Shown here: in pieces, positions 9,219-17,539 of the stretch
How positions within the stretch are numbered: the first letter of the stretch is position 1
Layout: the number at the start of each line of letters is the position of its first letter
NCBI RefSeq assembly: GCF_021554725.1
Contig: NZ_JAIZDP010000001.1
Coordinates: forward strand, 1-64,000
Direction: 5' to 3'
Source of the DNA: Sinomonas notoginsengisoli
Lineage (GTDB): Bacteria; Actinomycetota; Actinomycetes; Actinomycetales; Micrococcaceae
DNA: 64,000 bases
Notes under the pieces: generated by a model
Database searches by the model: none
What the model saw: the letters and a program-made list of their open reading frames with translations, nothing else
Told to the model about the DNA's origin: nothing
Made by a program: the position numbers and the translations under genes

Positions 9219-9799
9219 ACGCGGGCGCCGTCGTCGCCGTCGTCGTCCTTATTGTGGGGAAGGCGCATGATCAGCGTCCCGACACCCGCGATGAACGCGG
9301 ATACCAGCAGCACGATGATGTAGCCCGGCACAGTACGCCACACGAGCGCGAACACGAGCAGGGCAACAGGTCCTCCGAGGGCCCCGCACCACGCGAGCAC
9401 GGTGACCGGATCGGCACCGGCTAGCACCGGCTCGGGCTCCTCGGGCACGAAGTCGCCCGGAAGGGAGTCGGATTCCTCCCCAACCGGACCTCGGGCCCGC
9501 GCTTCGGGCCGCTGCCCGGCGAGGCCCAGCGGGTCGAACTGCGAGAAGCCCGCGGCGTCGTCCTCGTGATCGCCCCCTCGTGCGGAATCGGCGGGGTCGG
9601 GCCTCGCGGGTCCGTGACGCGGCCCGCGCCCGCGGCCAGGACCGGCACCCGAGGCGCGTTCAGCGGCAGAGAGCTCGCGCGGCGCCGGGCCGGAGCCGTC
9701 GCCGTCCACAGGCCCGCCTCCCAGGCGTGCGACCAGATCGCGCCATGCGTCGTCGTCGGCTGCGGGGTCGGGGCGGTGGGTATCTGAGGGATCGTTCAT
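9215..9799 (-). CDS. hypothetical membrane protein
   Basis: The 194-residue protein is not recognised. The first 115 or so residues are charged and Gly/Pro-rich, probably disordered. Two hydrophobic helices follow (around VLAWCGALGGPVALLVFALV and YIIVLLVSAFIAGVGTLIM), and the C-terminus is short and Asp-rich. Its ATG overlaps the stop of the upstream hydrolase gene as ATGA, so it is the last gene of a translationally coupled three-gene unit. It may anchor or assist the two hydrolases, but that rests on context alone. Confidence 0.7.
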   Translation of the reverse strand: MNDPSDTHRPDPAADDDAWRDLVARLGGGPVDGDGSGPAPRELSAAERASGAGPGRGRGPRHGPARPDPADSARGGDHEDDAAGFSQFDPLGLAGQRPEARARGPVGEESDSLPGDFVPEEPEPVLAGADPVTVLAWCGALGGPVALLVFALVWRTVPGYIIVLLVSAFIAGVGTLIMRLPHNKDDDGDDGARV

Positions 9800-10599
9800 G
9801 CCAGGTCCCCCAGACCCTGGGCCTTCGCATTCGAGGAATGCTGTCCCGCCCCGGTCATCTCACGAAAGAAGGCCGCGGAGCGCGTGAAGATGGTCTCCGC
9901 GTCATTGTCCAGCGTCGCGACGTGATAGCTGTCGGTCAGCCGGACGAGCCGAATGTCCGTACCACCGTACCGGGCCGTGATCGCCTCCACGCTGCGTTCG
10001 CTCGTGACCACGCGGTCCACAGTGGAGCGGAAGACCAGCAGCGGGGCACTGGCGCGGGGGAGGGCCGTGACCGTGTCACGGAACAGGAGCTTGAGCTGAT
10101 GGGCAGCCGCGACGGGCACCAGCTCATACCCGCCTTCGTCCTGCCCTGACCGCTTGATGTCGTTGTGTATCCCAGGGACGGTCTTCATCACATAGCGCAG
10201 CACGGCGGAAAGGCGCGACCGCGGATCGTCCACGACCAGGGCAGGGTTGACCACCGTCACGGCTGCCACCGGATGGTGCGCCGCGAGCCGCAGGGCCAGC
10301 GCACCGCCCATCGAGAGGCCGGCGGCGACCACGGTGTCGCATTCGCGCGCTAGTTCGAGGTACGCCGACTCGTAGGCGTCGTACCAGCGCCGCCATGGGA
10401 TGCGTGCCAGGTCTCCGATCGAGGTGCCGTGGCCCGGCAGGAGCGGTACGGTGACGCGGAATCCTGCGTCCCTGAGGGCGTCGGCCCACGGCTCGACGGC
10501 GGTGGGCTCGCCTGTGAACCCGTGGCACAGTGCGACGCCGACGGCCGAAGGGGCTTCCATGGCATGAATTATGCACCGAGCGGTGCGCACCTCGGTCAT
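9796..10599 (-). CDS. alpha/beta hydrolase, carboxylesterase/monoacylglycerol-lipase type
   Basis: This serine hydrolase has the alpha/beta fold: HGFTG at residues 26-30 (oxyanion region), the nucleophile elbow GLSMGG near 93-98, the acid in STVDRVV and the catalytic His in SYHVATLD. The pattern resembles Est30-type esterases and monoacylglycerol lipases. The ATG at 10599 is chosen because it overlaps the previous stop as ATGA and has GGAAG upstream. It is a paralogue of the next gene upstream. The neighbouring plsC-like and fadD-like genes suggest a role in acyl-lipid turnover, but the substrate is unknown. Confidence 0.85.
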   Translation of the reverse strand: MTEVRTARCIIHAMEAPSAVGVALCHGFTGEPTAVEPWADALRDAGFRVTVPLLPGHGTSIGDLARIPWRRWYDAYESAYLELARECDTVVAAGLSMGGALALRLAAHHPVAAVTVVNPALVVDDPRSRLSAVLRYVMKTVPGIHNDIKRSGQDEGGYELVPVAAAHQLKLLFRDTVTALPRASAPLLVFRSTVDRVVTSERSVEAITARYGGTDIRLVRLTDSYHVATLDNDAETIFTRSAAFFREMTGAGQHSSNAKAQGLGDLA

Positions 10600-11405
10600 G
10601 CTTCCAGCGTGCTTCGCGGCGCGGCCTGCTCGGCGCACCGCAGGAAGAAGTCCGCAGTCCTGCCGACGATCAGCTCGGCCTCCGGTCCGCGGGTTGCAAC
10701 GTGGGGGCTGTTGTGGAGGGGAACGACCTCCGTCACTGGGCCTCTGGCCCGGTCCATGATCCTCCTCAGGGACGACGGCGGCACGACGGGATCGACATCG
10801 GACTTGAACACGATGAGCGGCGCCGTGACGCGCGGCAGGGCGCGGTCAGTGGCCGCGAAAAGGCGTTTGAGTTCGTGGACGGCGGTGATCGGCGTCCTCG
10901 AATAATCGCCTTCGTCCCCCATGGGCGGGGGAGCGTCTGCTTCCTCGATGGGCCCGGTGGTGCGCATGAACAGGCGGTACGCGCCGATGAAGCGCACCCT
11001 CTGGTCGTAGAAGCCGAGGGCGGGATTCACGACGGCGATCCCCACCACCGGGCCCGGCGCACTGTGGCCTGGGGAGATCGTCCGGTTTTCGGCTGTCCCC
11101 AGCCGCGCCGCGGTGTGGAGGGCGATCGCACCGCCCATCGACAGTCCAGCAACGAAGAGGAGGTCGGTGCGCGCGGAGATCGCGACGCATGCCTGCTCGA
11201 ATCGTTCGGTCCACTCGCGCCAGCGGCGCTTCTCGAGGTCGCGCCAGTCGGTTCCGTGTCCAGGCAAGAGTGGGGACTCGATGTGGAATCCTCGGGCGGC
11301 AAGCCCCTCGGCCCATGGCTGTATGGAGGAGGGCGAGCCCGAGAACCCGTGGCACAGGACCACACCCAGCCGCAGCGGCCGGGACGTGCTGGTGCCATAT
11401 GACAT
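10596..11405 (-). CDS. alpha/beta hydrolase, paralogue of its downstream neighbour
   Basis: The protein has 269 residues with HGFSGSP, the nucleophile elbow GLSMGG, the acid in SDVDPVV and the His in SPHVATRD, matching the downstream hydrolase motif for motif. The two are best explained by tandem duplication. The ATG at 11405 is chosen over upstream in-frame codons because the protein then begins just before the conserved core and because CACGAT lies 6 bases before it. This is the first gene of a unit whose three genes overlap as ATGA. The substrate is not predictable from sequence. Confidence 0.85.
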   Translation of the reverse strand: MSYGTSTSRPLRLGVVLCHGFSGSPSSIQPWAEGLAARGFHIESPLLPGHGTDWRDLEKRRWREWTERFEQACVAISARTDLLFVAGLSMGGAIALHTAARLGTAENRTISPGHSAPGPVVGIAVVNPALGFYDQRVRFIGAYRLFMRTTGPIEEADAPPPMGDEGDYSRTPITAVHELKRLFAATDRALPRVTAPLIVFKSDVDPVVPPSSLRRIMDRARGPVTEVVPLHNSPHVATRGPEAELIVGRTADFFLRCAEQAAPRSTLEA

Positions 11406-11411
11406 GCGTCT

Positions 11412-11417
11412 ATCGTG
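11412..11417 (-). promoter_or_regulatory. possible leaderless -10 (CACGAT)
   Basis: CACGAT on the minus strand fits nAnnnT and ends 6 bases before the ATG at 11405, with no Shine-Dalgarno sequence in between. Confidence 0.35.
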
Positions 11418-11505
11418 ACATCCGGGTCGCCGGTCCGCCGAAGCGCCCCGCGTGACACTACAGTGAATCCAGAAAAGCGCGCTCGCCACGGCGGAAGGGC
11501 CAGCA

Positions 11506-12228
11506 TTGGTCTACTGGATCCTCAAACAGATCTTCATCGGTCCCCTCGTCAAGCTGCTCTTCAGGCCGTGGACCAAGGGCATGGCGAACGTGCCCGGCAA
11601 GGGCGCCGCGATCCTCGCCTCGAACCATCTCTCGTTCTCCGACTCGATCTTCCTCCCACTCATGGTCCGGCGGCCGGTGGTGTTCCTGGCAAAGCAGGAG
11701 TACTTCACCGGCCATGGGCTCAAGGGGCGGCTTACGGCAGCATTCTTCCGGTACACGAACCAGCTGCCGATGGACCGCTCGGGTGGCGAGGCGTCTTCCG
11801 CCTCGCTCGAGACAGGCGCCCAGATCCTGCGCGGCGGCGGGCTCCTCGGCATCTACCCTGAGGGCACCCGGAGCCCCGATGGGCGCCTCTACCGTGGCAA
11901 GGTCGGGGTGGCCAGGCTAGCCCTCCTCAATCGGGTGCCCGTCCTGCCCGTGGCGATGATCGGGACGGAGAAGGTCCAACCGATCGGACAGCGGGTGCCG
12001 TCAATCCGCCGCGTGGGAGTCATCATCGGGCGCCCCATGGACTTCTCGGAGTTCTATGGCCGGGCCAATGAGCGCGGGGTCCAGCGGGAGGTGACCAACC
12101 GGATCATGCGGCAGATCCAGCAGTTGTCCGCGCAGGAGTATGTGAACGTGTACGCTGCGGACGTCAAGGCGCGGCTCGCGGAAGAAGCCGCGCACAGGCC
12201 CTCCCAGGAGCCACCGGCCGACGCATGA
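11506..12228 (+). CDS. 1-acyl-sn-glycerol-3-phosphate acyltransferase (PlsC family)
   Basis: This membrane-associated acyltransferase would transfer an acyl group to lysophosphatidic acid or a related acceptor. It has the catalytic HX4D motif as HLSFSD (residues 41-46) within ASNHLSFSD, and the glycerol-phosphate-binding EGTRSPDG near 119-126. The 240 residues fit the family. The start is a TTG at 11506, supported by GGAAGGG at 11493-11499 with a 6-base spacing and by the absence of a better ATG/GTG. It probably corresponds to Rv2182c of M. tuberculosis, which also lies near aroG and pknL. Confidence 0.9.
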   Translation: MVYWILKQIFIGPLVKLLFRPWTKGMANVPGKGAAILASNHLSFSDSIFLPLMVRRPVVFLAKQEYFTGHGLKGRLTAAFFRYTNQLPMDRSGGEASSASLETGAQILRGGGLLGIYPEGTRSPDGRLYRGKVGVARLALLNRVPVLPVAMIGTEKVQPIGQRVPSIRRVGVIIGRPMDFSEFYGRANERGVQREVTNRIMRQIQQLSAQEYVNVYAADVKARLAEEAAHRPSQEPPADA

Positions 12229-12250
12229 GCGAGGGGTAGCGGCGGTGACT

Positions 12251-12256
12251 TAACCT
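12251..12256 (+). promoter_or_regulatory. leaderless -10 (TAACCT) of aroG
   Basis: TAACCT ends 6 bases before the GTG at 12263. No ribosome-binding site is present. Confidence 0.5.
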
Positions 12257-12262
12257 TGGTAG

Positions 12263-13657
12263 GTGACTGATCTCTCCGTAGCGTCCGCCGTCCGGTTCAC
12301 GAGCACCGCCCAGAGCGGAGCCGCCGACTATCCGGGCCTGGACAACTGGCGTACCCTCCCCATTTCCCAGCAGCCCACCTGGTCGGACGGGAATGTCTTC
12401 CGTGACGCGGTCTCCGAGCTCTCCATCCTGCCGCCGCTCGTGTTCGCCGGTGAGGTGGACGTGCTGCGCGAACGGCTTGCCTCCGCTGCCCAAGGGAAGG
12501 CCTTCCTGCTCCAGGGCGGGGACTGCGCGGAGACCTTCGAGGCTGCCACGGCTGACCGTATCAGCGCCCGCGTCAGGACGATCCTCCAGATGGCCGTGGT
12601 GCTGACCTATGGCGCGCAGTTGCCGGTCATCAAGATGGGGCGCATGGCCGGCCAGTTCGCCAAGCCCCGCTCGTCGGACATGGAGACGCGGGACGGCGTG
12701 ACCCTGCCCGCCTATCGTGGCGACATCGTCAACGGCTACGACTTCACTCCTGAGTCCCGCGCACATGACGCCAGCCGGATGCTCCGGGCCTACCACACCT
12801 CGGCGTCGACCCTGAACCTGATCCGCGCGTTTACTCAGGGTGGTTTTGCGGACCTCCGCCTCGTGCACACATGGAACAAGGGATTCACCTCGAACCCGGC
12901 CCACGCCCGCTATGAGTCGTTGGCCCGCGAGATCGACCGGGCCATCAAATTCATGGACTCCTGCGGAGCGGACTTCGAGGCGCTCAAGCGCGTCGAGTTC
13001 TTCGCGAGCCATGAGGCCCTCCTGCTCGACTACGAGCGTGCGCTCACGCGCATCGACTCACGCACTGGGCTGCCGTATGACACCTCGGCCCACTTCCTGT
13101 GGATCGGCGAGCGAACGCGTGAGCTCGACCACGCGCATGTGGACTACCTCTCGCGCGTCCGCAACCCGATCGGCGTCAAGCTCGGTCCGTCCACGACCGG
13201 GGACGATGCCCTGCGGCTCATCGACAGGCTCGATCCCGAGCGCGAGCCGGGCCGGCTCACGTTCATCACCCGCATGGGAGCCGGGAACATCAGGGAGAAG
13301 CTCCCACCGGTGGTGGAGAAGGTCACGGCCTCGGGGGCCCAGGTCCTGTGGGTCACGGATCCCATGCACGGCAACACGGTCACGAGCCGCAACGGGTACA
13401 AGACGCGCCGATTCGACGACGTCGTCGACGAGGTCCGCGGCTTCTTCGAGGTGCATGAGGCACTCGGCACCGTGCCCGGCGGTCTGCACATGGAGATGAC
13501 GGGTGACGACGTGGCCGAGTGCCTCGGGGGTTCGGATCCCATCGACGAGGCGGCATTCGAGGACCGCTACGAATCGGTCTGCGATCCTCGCCTGAATCAC
13601 ATGCAGTCCCTCGAGATGGCGTTCCTTGTGGCAGGGGCGCTCTCGAAGCAGGGCTGA
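12263..13657 (+). CDS. aroG: class II 3-deoxy-D-arabino-heptulosonate 7-phosphate synthase
   Basis: It catalyses the first step of the shikimate pathway, condensing phosphoenolpyruvate with erythrose 4-phosphate. The 464 residues, with LLQGGDCAETF near residue 80, KMGRMAGQFAKPRS, YRGDIVNGY and the late WVTDPMHGNT and GLHMEMTGDDVAECLGG segments, are typical of the plant-like class II enzyme (Rv2178c type). The GTG start is set by the leaderless -10. A 16-base unit spanning the stop codon is duplicated immediately downstream. The gene is convergent with the PASTA kinase gene. Confidence 0.95.
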   Translation: MTDLSVASAVRFTSTAQSGAADYPGLDNWRTLPISQQPTWSDGNVFRDAVSELSILPPLVFAGEVDVLRERLASAAQGKAFLLQGGDCAETFEAATADRISARVRTILQMAVVLTYGAQLPVIKMGRMAGQFAKPRSSDMETRDGVTLPAYRGDIVNGYDFTPESRAHDASRMLRAYHTSASTLNLIRAFTQGGFADLRLVHTWNKGFTSNPAHARYESLAREIDRAIKFMDSCGADFEALKRVEFFASHEALLLDYERALTRIDSRTGLPYDTSAHFLWIGERTRELDHAHVDYLSRVRNPIGVKLGPSTTGDDALRLIDRLDPEREPGRLTFITRMGAGNIREKLPPVVEKVTASGAQVLWVTDPMHGNTVTSRNGYKTRRFDDVVDEVRGFFEVHEALGTVPGGLHMEMTGDDVAECLGGSDPIDEAAFEDRYESVCDPRLNHMQSLEMAFLVAGALSKQG

Positions 13658-13673
13658 CTCGAAGCAGGGCTGA
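13642..13673. repeat. 16-bp tandem duplication across the aroG stop
   Basis: CTCGAAGCAGGGCTGA occurs twice back to back (13642-13657 and 13658-13673). The first copy ends with the aroG stop codon; the second repeats the SKQ-Gly-stop coding sequence in noncoding DNA. Confidence 0.9.
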
Positions 13674-13698
13674 TAGGAGGGTGGCGGAGCGGGGGCCC

Positions 13699-15690
13699 TC
13701 ACACGACAGTGAGGGTCACCACGCTGCCTTCGGGCACGTCCTTGTCGACGGGGTCCTGAGCACGGACCGTGCCGAAGAACCCTCCGAGGACGTTCTCGAC
13801 CCGGACGTCGAATCCGAGCTGCTTGAGCGCGTCCACCGCCTGCCCCACCTGCTTGCCAACGAAGGTTGGCACATGGACGAGCTTGGGGCCCTTCGAGATG
13901 GTCAGCGTGACCTTCCCGCCCTTTGTCAGGGTGGCACCTGCCGGGGGGTCCTGGGCGACGACAGAGCCTTTGGGAATGGTTCGGTCGTTGACCTCGTTGG
14001 CCGAGACCATAGGCTCGAGGCCGGCGGCACGCAGCGCGGCCAGCGCCTCGGACTGGGTCTTTCCGGTGACTTTCGGCACCGGGATCGGCTGCGGCCCTTT
14101 GGACACGGTCAGGCCAACGGCGGAGCCGTGCCGCAGGAGCGTCCCTGCGCCCGGATCCTGCGCAACCACGACGCCGACGGCCGCCGTCTCGTCGTACGCC
14201 TCCTTGACGGCGCCGACGGTGTTCTTCGCTGCTTCGATGGCCGCCTTGGCGTCATTCACGGTCTTGCCGCGCAGGTCCCCGAGCGGGAACAGCTGCGGCC
14301 CCTGCGAGACGAGGACTTGGACTCCCTGAAACTTCCGGATCTGGCTCCCAGGAGGTGGATTGCTGCCCACGATGAGGCCCGCGGTGACCACGTCGTCGAA
14401 CACGTCTCTGGTCGAGAACGCAAGCCCCGCCTGCTCGAAGAGGGGCCGTGCCTGATTGACCGTGAGGTCCTTGACGGGCGGCACAGTCGCGGCGGCCCCG
14501 GGCCCTACCCCGAAGAACCATCCGGCGAGCGCCGCGATGAGCGCGAGGAGGATGACGACGACCGCCCACACGACTCCGCGCCGTCGGCGGCTGCCGGGGG
14601 CGAGCGTGCGCGTCGGCGTCGCGGCGGCAAGCGCCGACTGCTTCTCGGCGTCGCGCTGGCGCCGGCGCAGTTCGCGGTCGGTTGGGGCCGGTTCGGCCTG
14701 GGCCCGGGGCATTACTGTGGTGTGCTGGGGTGCGGGCGAGGCGGCGATGACCTCGGTTCGTCCTGGGAACAGGGCCTCGGTGTGGGCGCCGTACGCGCCG
14801 GGCCGCGGGATGTGCTGCGTCTGAGCAGCGTGCAGATCGAGCTGGGCGTCGCTCAGGTGCGTGCGGATGTGCCGGATCTCCCCGAGGAGCGCTTCGGCGT
14901 CGACGGGCCGGTCCTCAGGATCGCGTGCGCTGGCCCACTGCACGAGTTCATCGAGCTCGGGGGAGAGGCCGGGCACGAGGGCGGAAGGTGGCGGGACGTC
15001 CCGGGTGGCATGCTGCATGGCGACCTGGACAGGGATCTCCCCGCGGTACGGCTGGTGGCCGGTGAGCAGCTCGTAGAGCATGATGCCTACCGAGTAGAGG
15101 TCGCTGCGCTCGTCGCCGCCGCTGCGCTGCACCAGCTCCGGGGCGATGTACGCCACGGTGCCGAGGGTGACTCCTGTGCTGGTCGAGGTCGTCACGGCCC
15201 TCGCGAGCCCGAAGTCGGCGACCTTGATCTGCCCGGAGTTCCCGAGGAGGACGTTCTCGGGTTTGACGTCCCGGTGCACGAGGCCGGCGGCATGGGCGGC
15301 GCTGAGGCCGTCCACCACGGCGTCGATGAGCGCGAGAGCCTGGCGTGGAGCGAGTGGGCCGTGCTCATTGAGGAGCTCGCGGAGGTTCCGCCCGGGGACG
15401 TATTCCATGACCAGGTAGAAGAGGTCGCCCTCGTGGCCCCTGTCGAGGACGGAGACGACATGCGGGTGCGAAAGGCGTGCCGCGGCCTTGGCCTCCCGCT
15501 CGAGGCGGTCGACGAAGGTGGGATCTTGGCTCAGGTGCGGGTGCAGGACCTTGACGGCCACGTCACGGTCGAGGTTCGTGTCCGTGGCGAGATAGACGGT
15601 GGCCATGCCGCCCATGGCCAAGCGTGAGACCACGCGGTACCGGTCGCCCACGAGCGAGCCCACGAGCACGTCGGTCAGCTTTCCGTTCAC
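13699..15690 (-). CDS. pknL: PknL/PknB-like Ser/Thr protein kinase with four PASTA domains
   Basis: This is a membrane receptor kinase. The cytoplasmic kinase domain (about 1-275) has the glycine loop GGMATVYLA, VAVKVLH with the ATP lysine at 47, HRDVKPEN near 137 and DFGLA. A linker leads to one transmembrane helix near 372-395. The extracellular part holds four PASTA repeats (about 400-663), the domains that bind peptidoglycan fragments in related kinases. The identification as PknL rests on context: aroG on one side, an Rv2175c-like gene and a polyprenyl synthase gene on the other, as in M. tuberculosis. The mycobacterial PknL lacks PASTA repeats, so this is the longer architecture. The GTG start lies 6 bases after TAGGAT. 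Confidence 0.9.
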   Translation of the reverse strand: MNGKLTDVLVGSLVGDRYRVVSRLAMGGMATVYLATDTNLDRDVAVKVLHPHLSQDPTFVDRLEREAKAAARLSHPHVVSVLDRGHEGDLFYLVMEYVPGRNLRELLNEHGPLAPRQALALIDAVVDGLSAAHAAGLVHRDVKPENVLLGNSGQIKVADFGLARAVTTSTSTGVTLGTVAYIAPELVQRSGGDERSDLYSVGIMLYELLTGHQPYRGEIPVQVAMQHATRDVPPPSALVPGLSPELDELVQWASARDPEDRPVDAEALLGEIRHIRTHLSDAQLDLHAAQTQHIPRPGAYGAHTEALFPGRTEVIAASPAPQHTTVMPRAQAEPAPTDRELRRRQRDAEKQSALAAATPTRTLAPGSRRRRGVVWAVVVILLALIAALAGWFFGVGPGAAATVPPVKDLTVNQARPLFEQAGLAFSTRDVFDDVVTAGLIVGSNPPPGSQIRKFQGVQVLVSQGPQLFPLGDLRGKTVNDAKAAIEAAKNTVGAVKEAYDETAAVGVVVAQDPGAGTLLRHGSAVGLTVSKGPQPIPVPKVTGKTQSEALAALRAAGLEPMVSANEVNDRTIPKGSVVAQDPPAGATLTKGGKVTLTISKGPKLVHVPTFVGKQVGQAVDALKQLGFDVRVENVLGGFFGTVRAQDPVDKDVPEGSVVTLTVV

Positions 15691-15696
15691 CCCACG

Positions 15697-15702
15697 ATCC
15701 TA
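15697..15702 (-). promoter_or_regulatory. leaderless -10 (TAGGAT) of the PASTA kinase gene
   Basis: On the minus strand TAGGAT ends 6 bases before the GTG at 15690, without a Shine-Dalgarno sequence. Confidence 0.5.
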
Positions 15703-15760
15703 TGCGCTGCGCGGCCAGCCGCGCCTCAGGCGGGGCATGGTCGCGGGCCTGGAGGAGGTG

Positions 15761-16951
15761 TCACTCAAACGTCTTCTTGTGGGACTTGACCGCGGCGACG
15801 TACTGCTTCGTGTCGTCATACAGGCCGTGCTTGGCCACCGAGTACTGGCCCTGGTAGTAGCCTGCGATCGCGGTATCCTCGTCCTTGCTCGTGCGCACCA
15901 GGGCACGGATGATCGCCACGCCGGCCGTGGCGTTGTCTCGCGGATCGAGGAGGTTGAGCCTCCGCCCGATGAGATCCGACGCCCATTGGCCCGAGGAAGG
16001 CACCAGCTGCATAGCACCGATGGCGTTCGCCGGGGAGACAGCTCGTTGGCTGAAGCCCGATTCCTGGTAGGCGAAGGCGAGCGCGAGCGCCGGATCCACG
16101 CCCATGCGTCTCGCCGTGTCCGCGATGATCTGCTTCATCTCGTCGCGGTTCGGTGCGGGGGAGGCGTTGAGGGCTTTCTTGTTCTCATTGGCCGAGGCGA
16201 CGGTGGCCTCGGGGTACTTGAACCCCATGAACGTGTCCTCGACGAGCGGCTTGACGCGCTCCGACGAGGAGGCCGTGACGTTCGAGGCCGGCTTCGCCCG
16301 GTCCGCGGCCACGGCTGCCGGGACCTTGATGGTCCGGCCCGCGTAGATGACGCTCGACAGACTCAGCCCGTTGGCCGCCAGAAGGTCGCCCAGAGGCACG
16401 CGGAGCCTGGCGCTGATGCCGTAGGGGGTGTCCCCGGGCCGGATCGTGTAGGACGTCGTGGTCGGGTCCGGGCGTGGCGCGTCGGTTGGAGATCCCCCGG
16501 ACGACGGCGCGCGGCCGGGTTCGGTCGCCCGCGTACCCGTGAGCCTGAGTTCCTGGCCCGGTCGGATGACCGTCGTGGGGGTCAGTCCGTTGAGGGCGAG
16601 GACGTGTGCGACGTCGAGCCCGTACTTGCCCGCAATCGAGGTCACGGTCTCGCCAGCACGCACCGTGTACGCCTTCGGTGCTTCTGGGGTCACTGGGGTC
16701 TGGGCCGGTGTGGCCAGGCGGCTCGGCACCGTCACAGCGATCTCGGCCGCTGGCACCACGGCCGCTTGGGCCCTTGTGGCCTCTACGGGCGCGCTTCGCG
16801 ATCCCGCGACGACAGCCGTCTGCGCGGCAGATGCCGGTGCGGCGAGGACCAGCGAGGACAGCCCGACTGCAGGGAGAACGGCGGTCGTCGCGGCGACGAG
16901 CGGCAGGCATGGCCTAGTGGCAGCGGTCCAGTTCGTGCCGGGCGTGCTCAT
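15761..16951 (-). CDS. secreted LysM/lytic-transglycosylase-like protein
   Basis: A signal peptide (about 1-42, ending in APASA) directs export. Two LysM peptidoglycan-binding domains follow, near 92-137 (YTVRAGETVTSIA) and 165-212 (YTIRPGDTPYGIS). A C-terminal transglycosylase-like domain starts near 283 with the FAYQESGF catalytic-Glu motif and the SPANAIGAMQL segment. It probably cleaves glycan strands in the wall. The ATG at 16951 has AAGGAGG on the minus strand (16960-16966) with an 8-base spacing. Its roughly 200-base upstream region includes an A/T-rich tract. The neighbour is the PASTA kinase gene in the same orientation, so kinase and hydrolase may both act on wall state. Confidence 0.88.
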   Translation of the reverse strand: MSTPGTNWTAATRPCLPLVAATTAVLPAVGLSSLVLAAPASAAQTAVVAGSRSAPVEATRAQAAVVPAAEIAVTVPSRLATPAQTPVTPEAPKAYTVRAGETVTSIAGKYGLDVAHVLALNGLTPTTVIRPGQELRLTGTRATEPGRAPSSGGSPTDAPRPDPTTTSYTIRPGDTPYGISARLRVPLGDLLAANGLSLSSVIYAGRTIKVPAAVAADRAKPASNVTASSSERVKPLVEDTFMGFKYPEATVASANENKKALNASPAPNRDEMKQIIADTARRMGVDPALALAFAYQESGFSQRAVSPANAIGAMQLVPSSGQWASDLIGRRLNLLDPRDNATAGVAIIRALVRTSKDEDTAIAGYYQGQYSVAKHGLYDDTKQYVAAVKSHKKTFE

Positions 16952-17150
16952 CCAGTCGACCTCCTTGAGCCGGGCATGTCACTCCTGTGAAAACTGAGAA
17001 AAAAAATTAGCTCTGAGGTTAGAGCGCTTGTATATCGCCGATGTTACGGAAGTGACTATTGTGAATCTGCCACGATTTGCTGACGAGCACAAGACGTCAG
17101 CCGGGGCATGTCCGCCGCGGCTGGACTAGGTGGAGTGCCGCGGCTCGTGG

Positions 17151-17156
17151 CACGCT
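17151..17156 (+). promoter_or_regulatory. possible leaderless -10 (CACGCT)
   Basis: CACGCT fits the minimal nAnnnT pattern and ends 6 bases before the GTG at 17163. It is weaker than the TAGACT sites. Confidence 0.3.
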
Positions 17157-17162
17157 GGAGAC

Positions 17163-17516
17163 GTGAGTGATATTGAGAACCTGGTGTCGGAATGGCTCCC
17201 ACTGCCGGACGTCGCGGAACGACTCGGCTGCCCGGTCACCAAGGTGCATGGCCTGCTGGACGAGGGCGCACTCGTGGCTGCACGGGTAGGGGAGAGGTCG
17301 GTTCGCTCGGTGCCGGCGCTCTTCCTTGACGGGGATCATGTGGTGGACAGCCTCAAGGGCACCATTGCAGTCCTCGCTGACGCGGGGTTCAGCGATGAGG
17401 AGCTGATTGTGTGGCTCTTCACTCCGGACGAGTCTCTGCGAGGTCGGCCGATCGACGCCCTGCGTGAGGGCCGCAAGACCGAGATCCGCCGTAGGGCCCA
17501 GATCCTCGCCTGGTAG
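17163..17516 (+). CDS. Rv2175c-like winged-helix DNA-binding protein
   Basis: The small protein (117 residues) has an N-terminal helix-turn-helix region (WLPLPDVAERLGCPVTKVHGLL) and a conserved C-terminal half ending in RKTEIRRRAQ. It matches Rv2175c of M. tuberculosis in length and pattern; that protein binds DNA and is a substrate of PknL. The PASTA kinase gene is two genes away here, which supports the same kinase-substrate pairing. The start is the GTG at 17163; a longer frame upstream lacks any start signal. Its targets are unknown. Confidence 0.8.
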   Translation: MSDIENLVSEWLPLPDVAERLGCPVTKVHGLLDEGALVAARVGERSVRSVPALFLDGDHVVDSLKGTIAVLADAGFSDEELIVWLFTPDESLRGRPIDALREGRKTEIRRRAQILAW

Positions 17517-17539
17517 CACCTGACATCGCCGGGTGGGCC

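Noticed and set aside
13519-15627. A 702-codon frame antisense to the PASTA kinase gene
   Set aside because: Shadow frame; the kinase has all catalytic motifs and four PASTA domains on the other strand.
16952-17162. Possible c-di-AMP (ydaO-type) riboswitch upstream of the LysM gene
   Set aside because: Such switches often precede wall hydrolase genes in actinobacteria, but the leader is short and the conserved motifs were not found.
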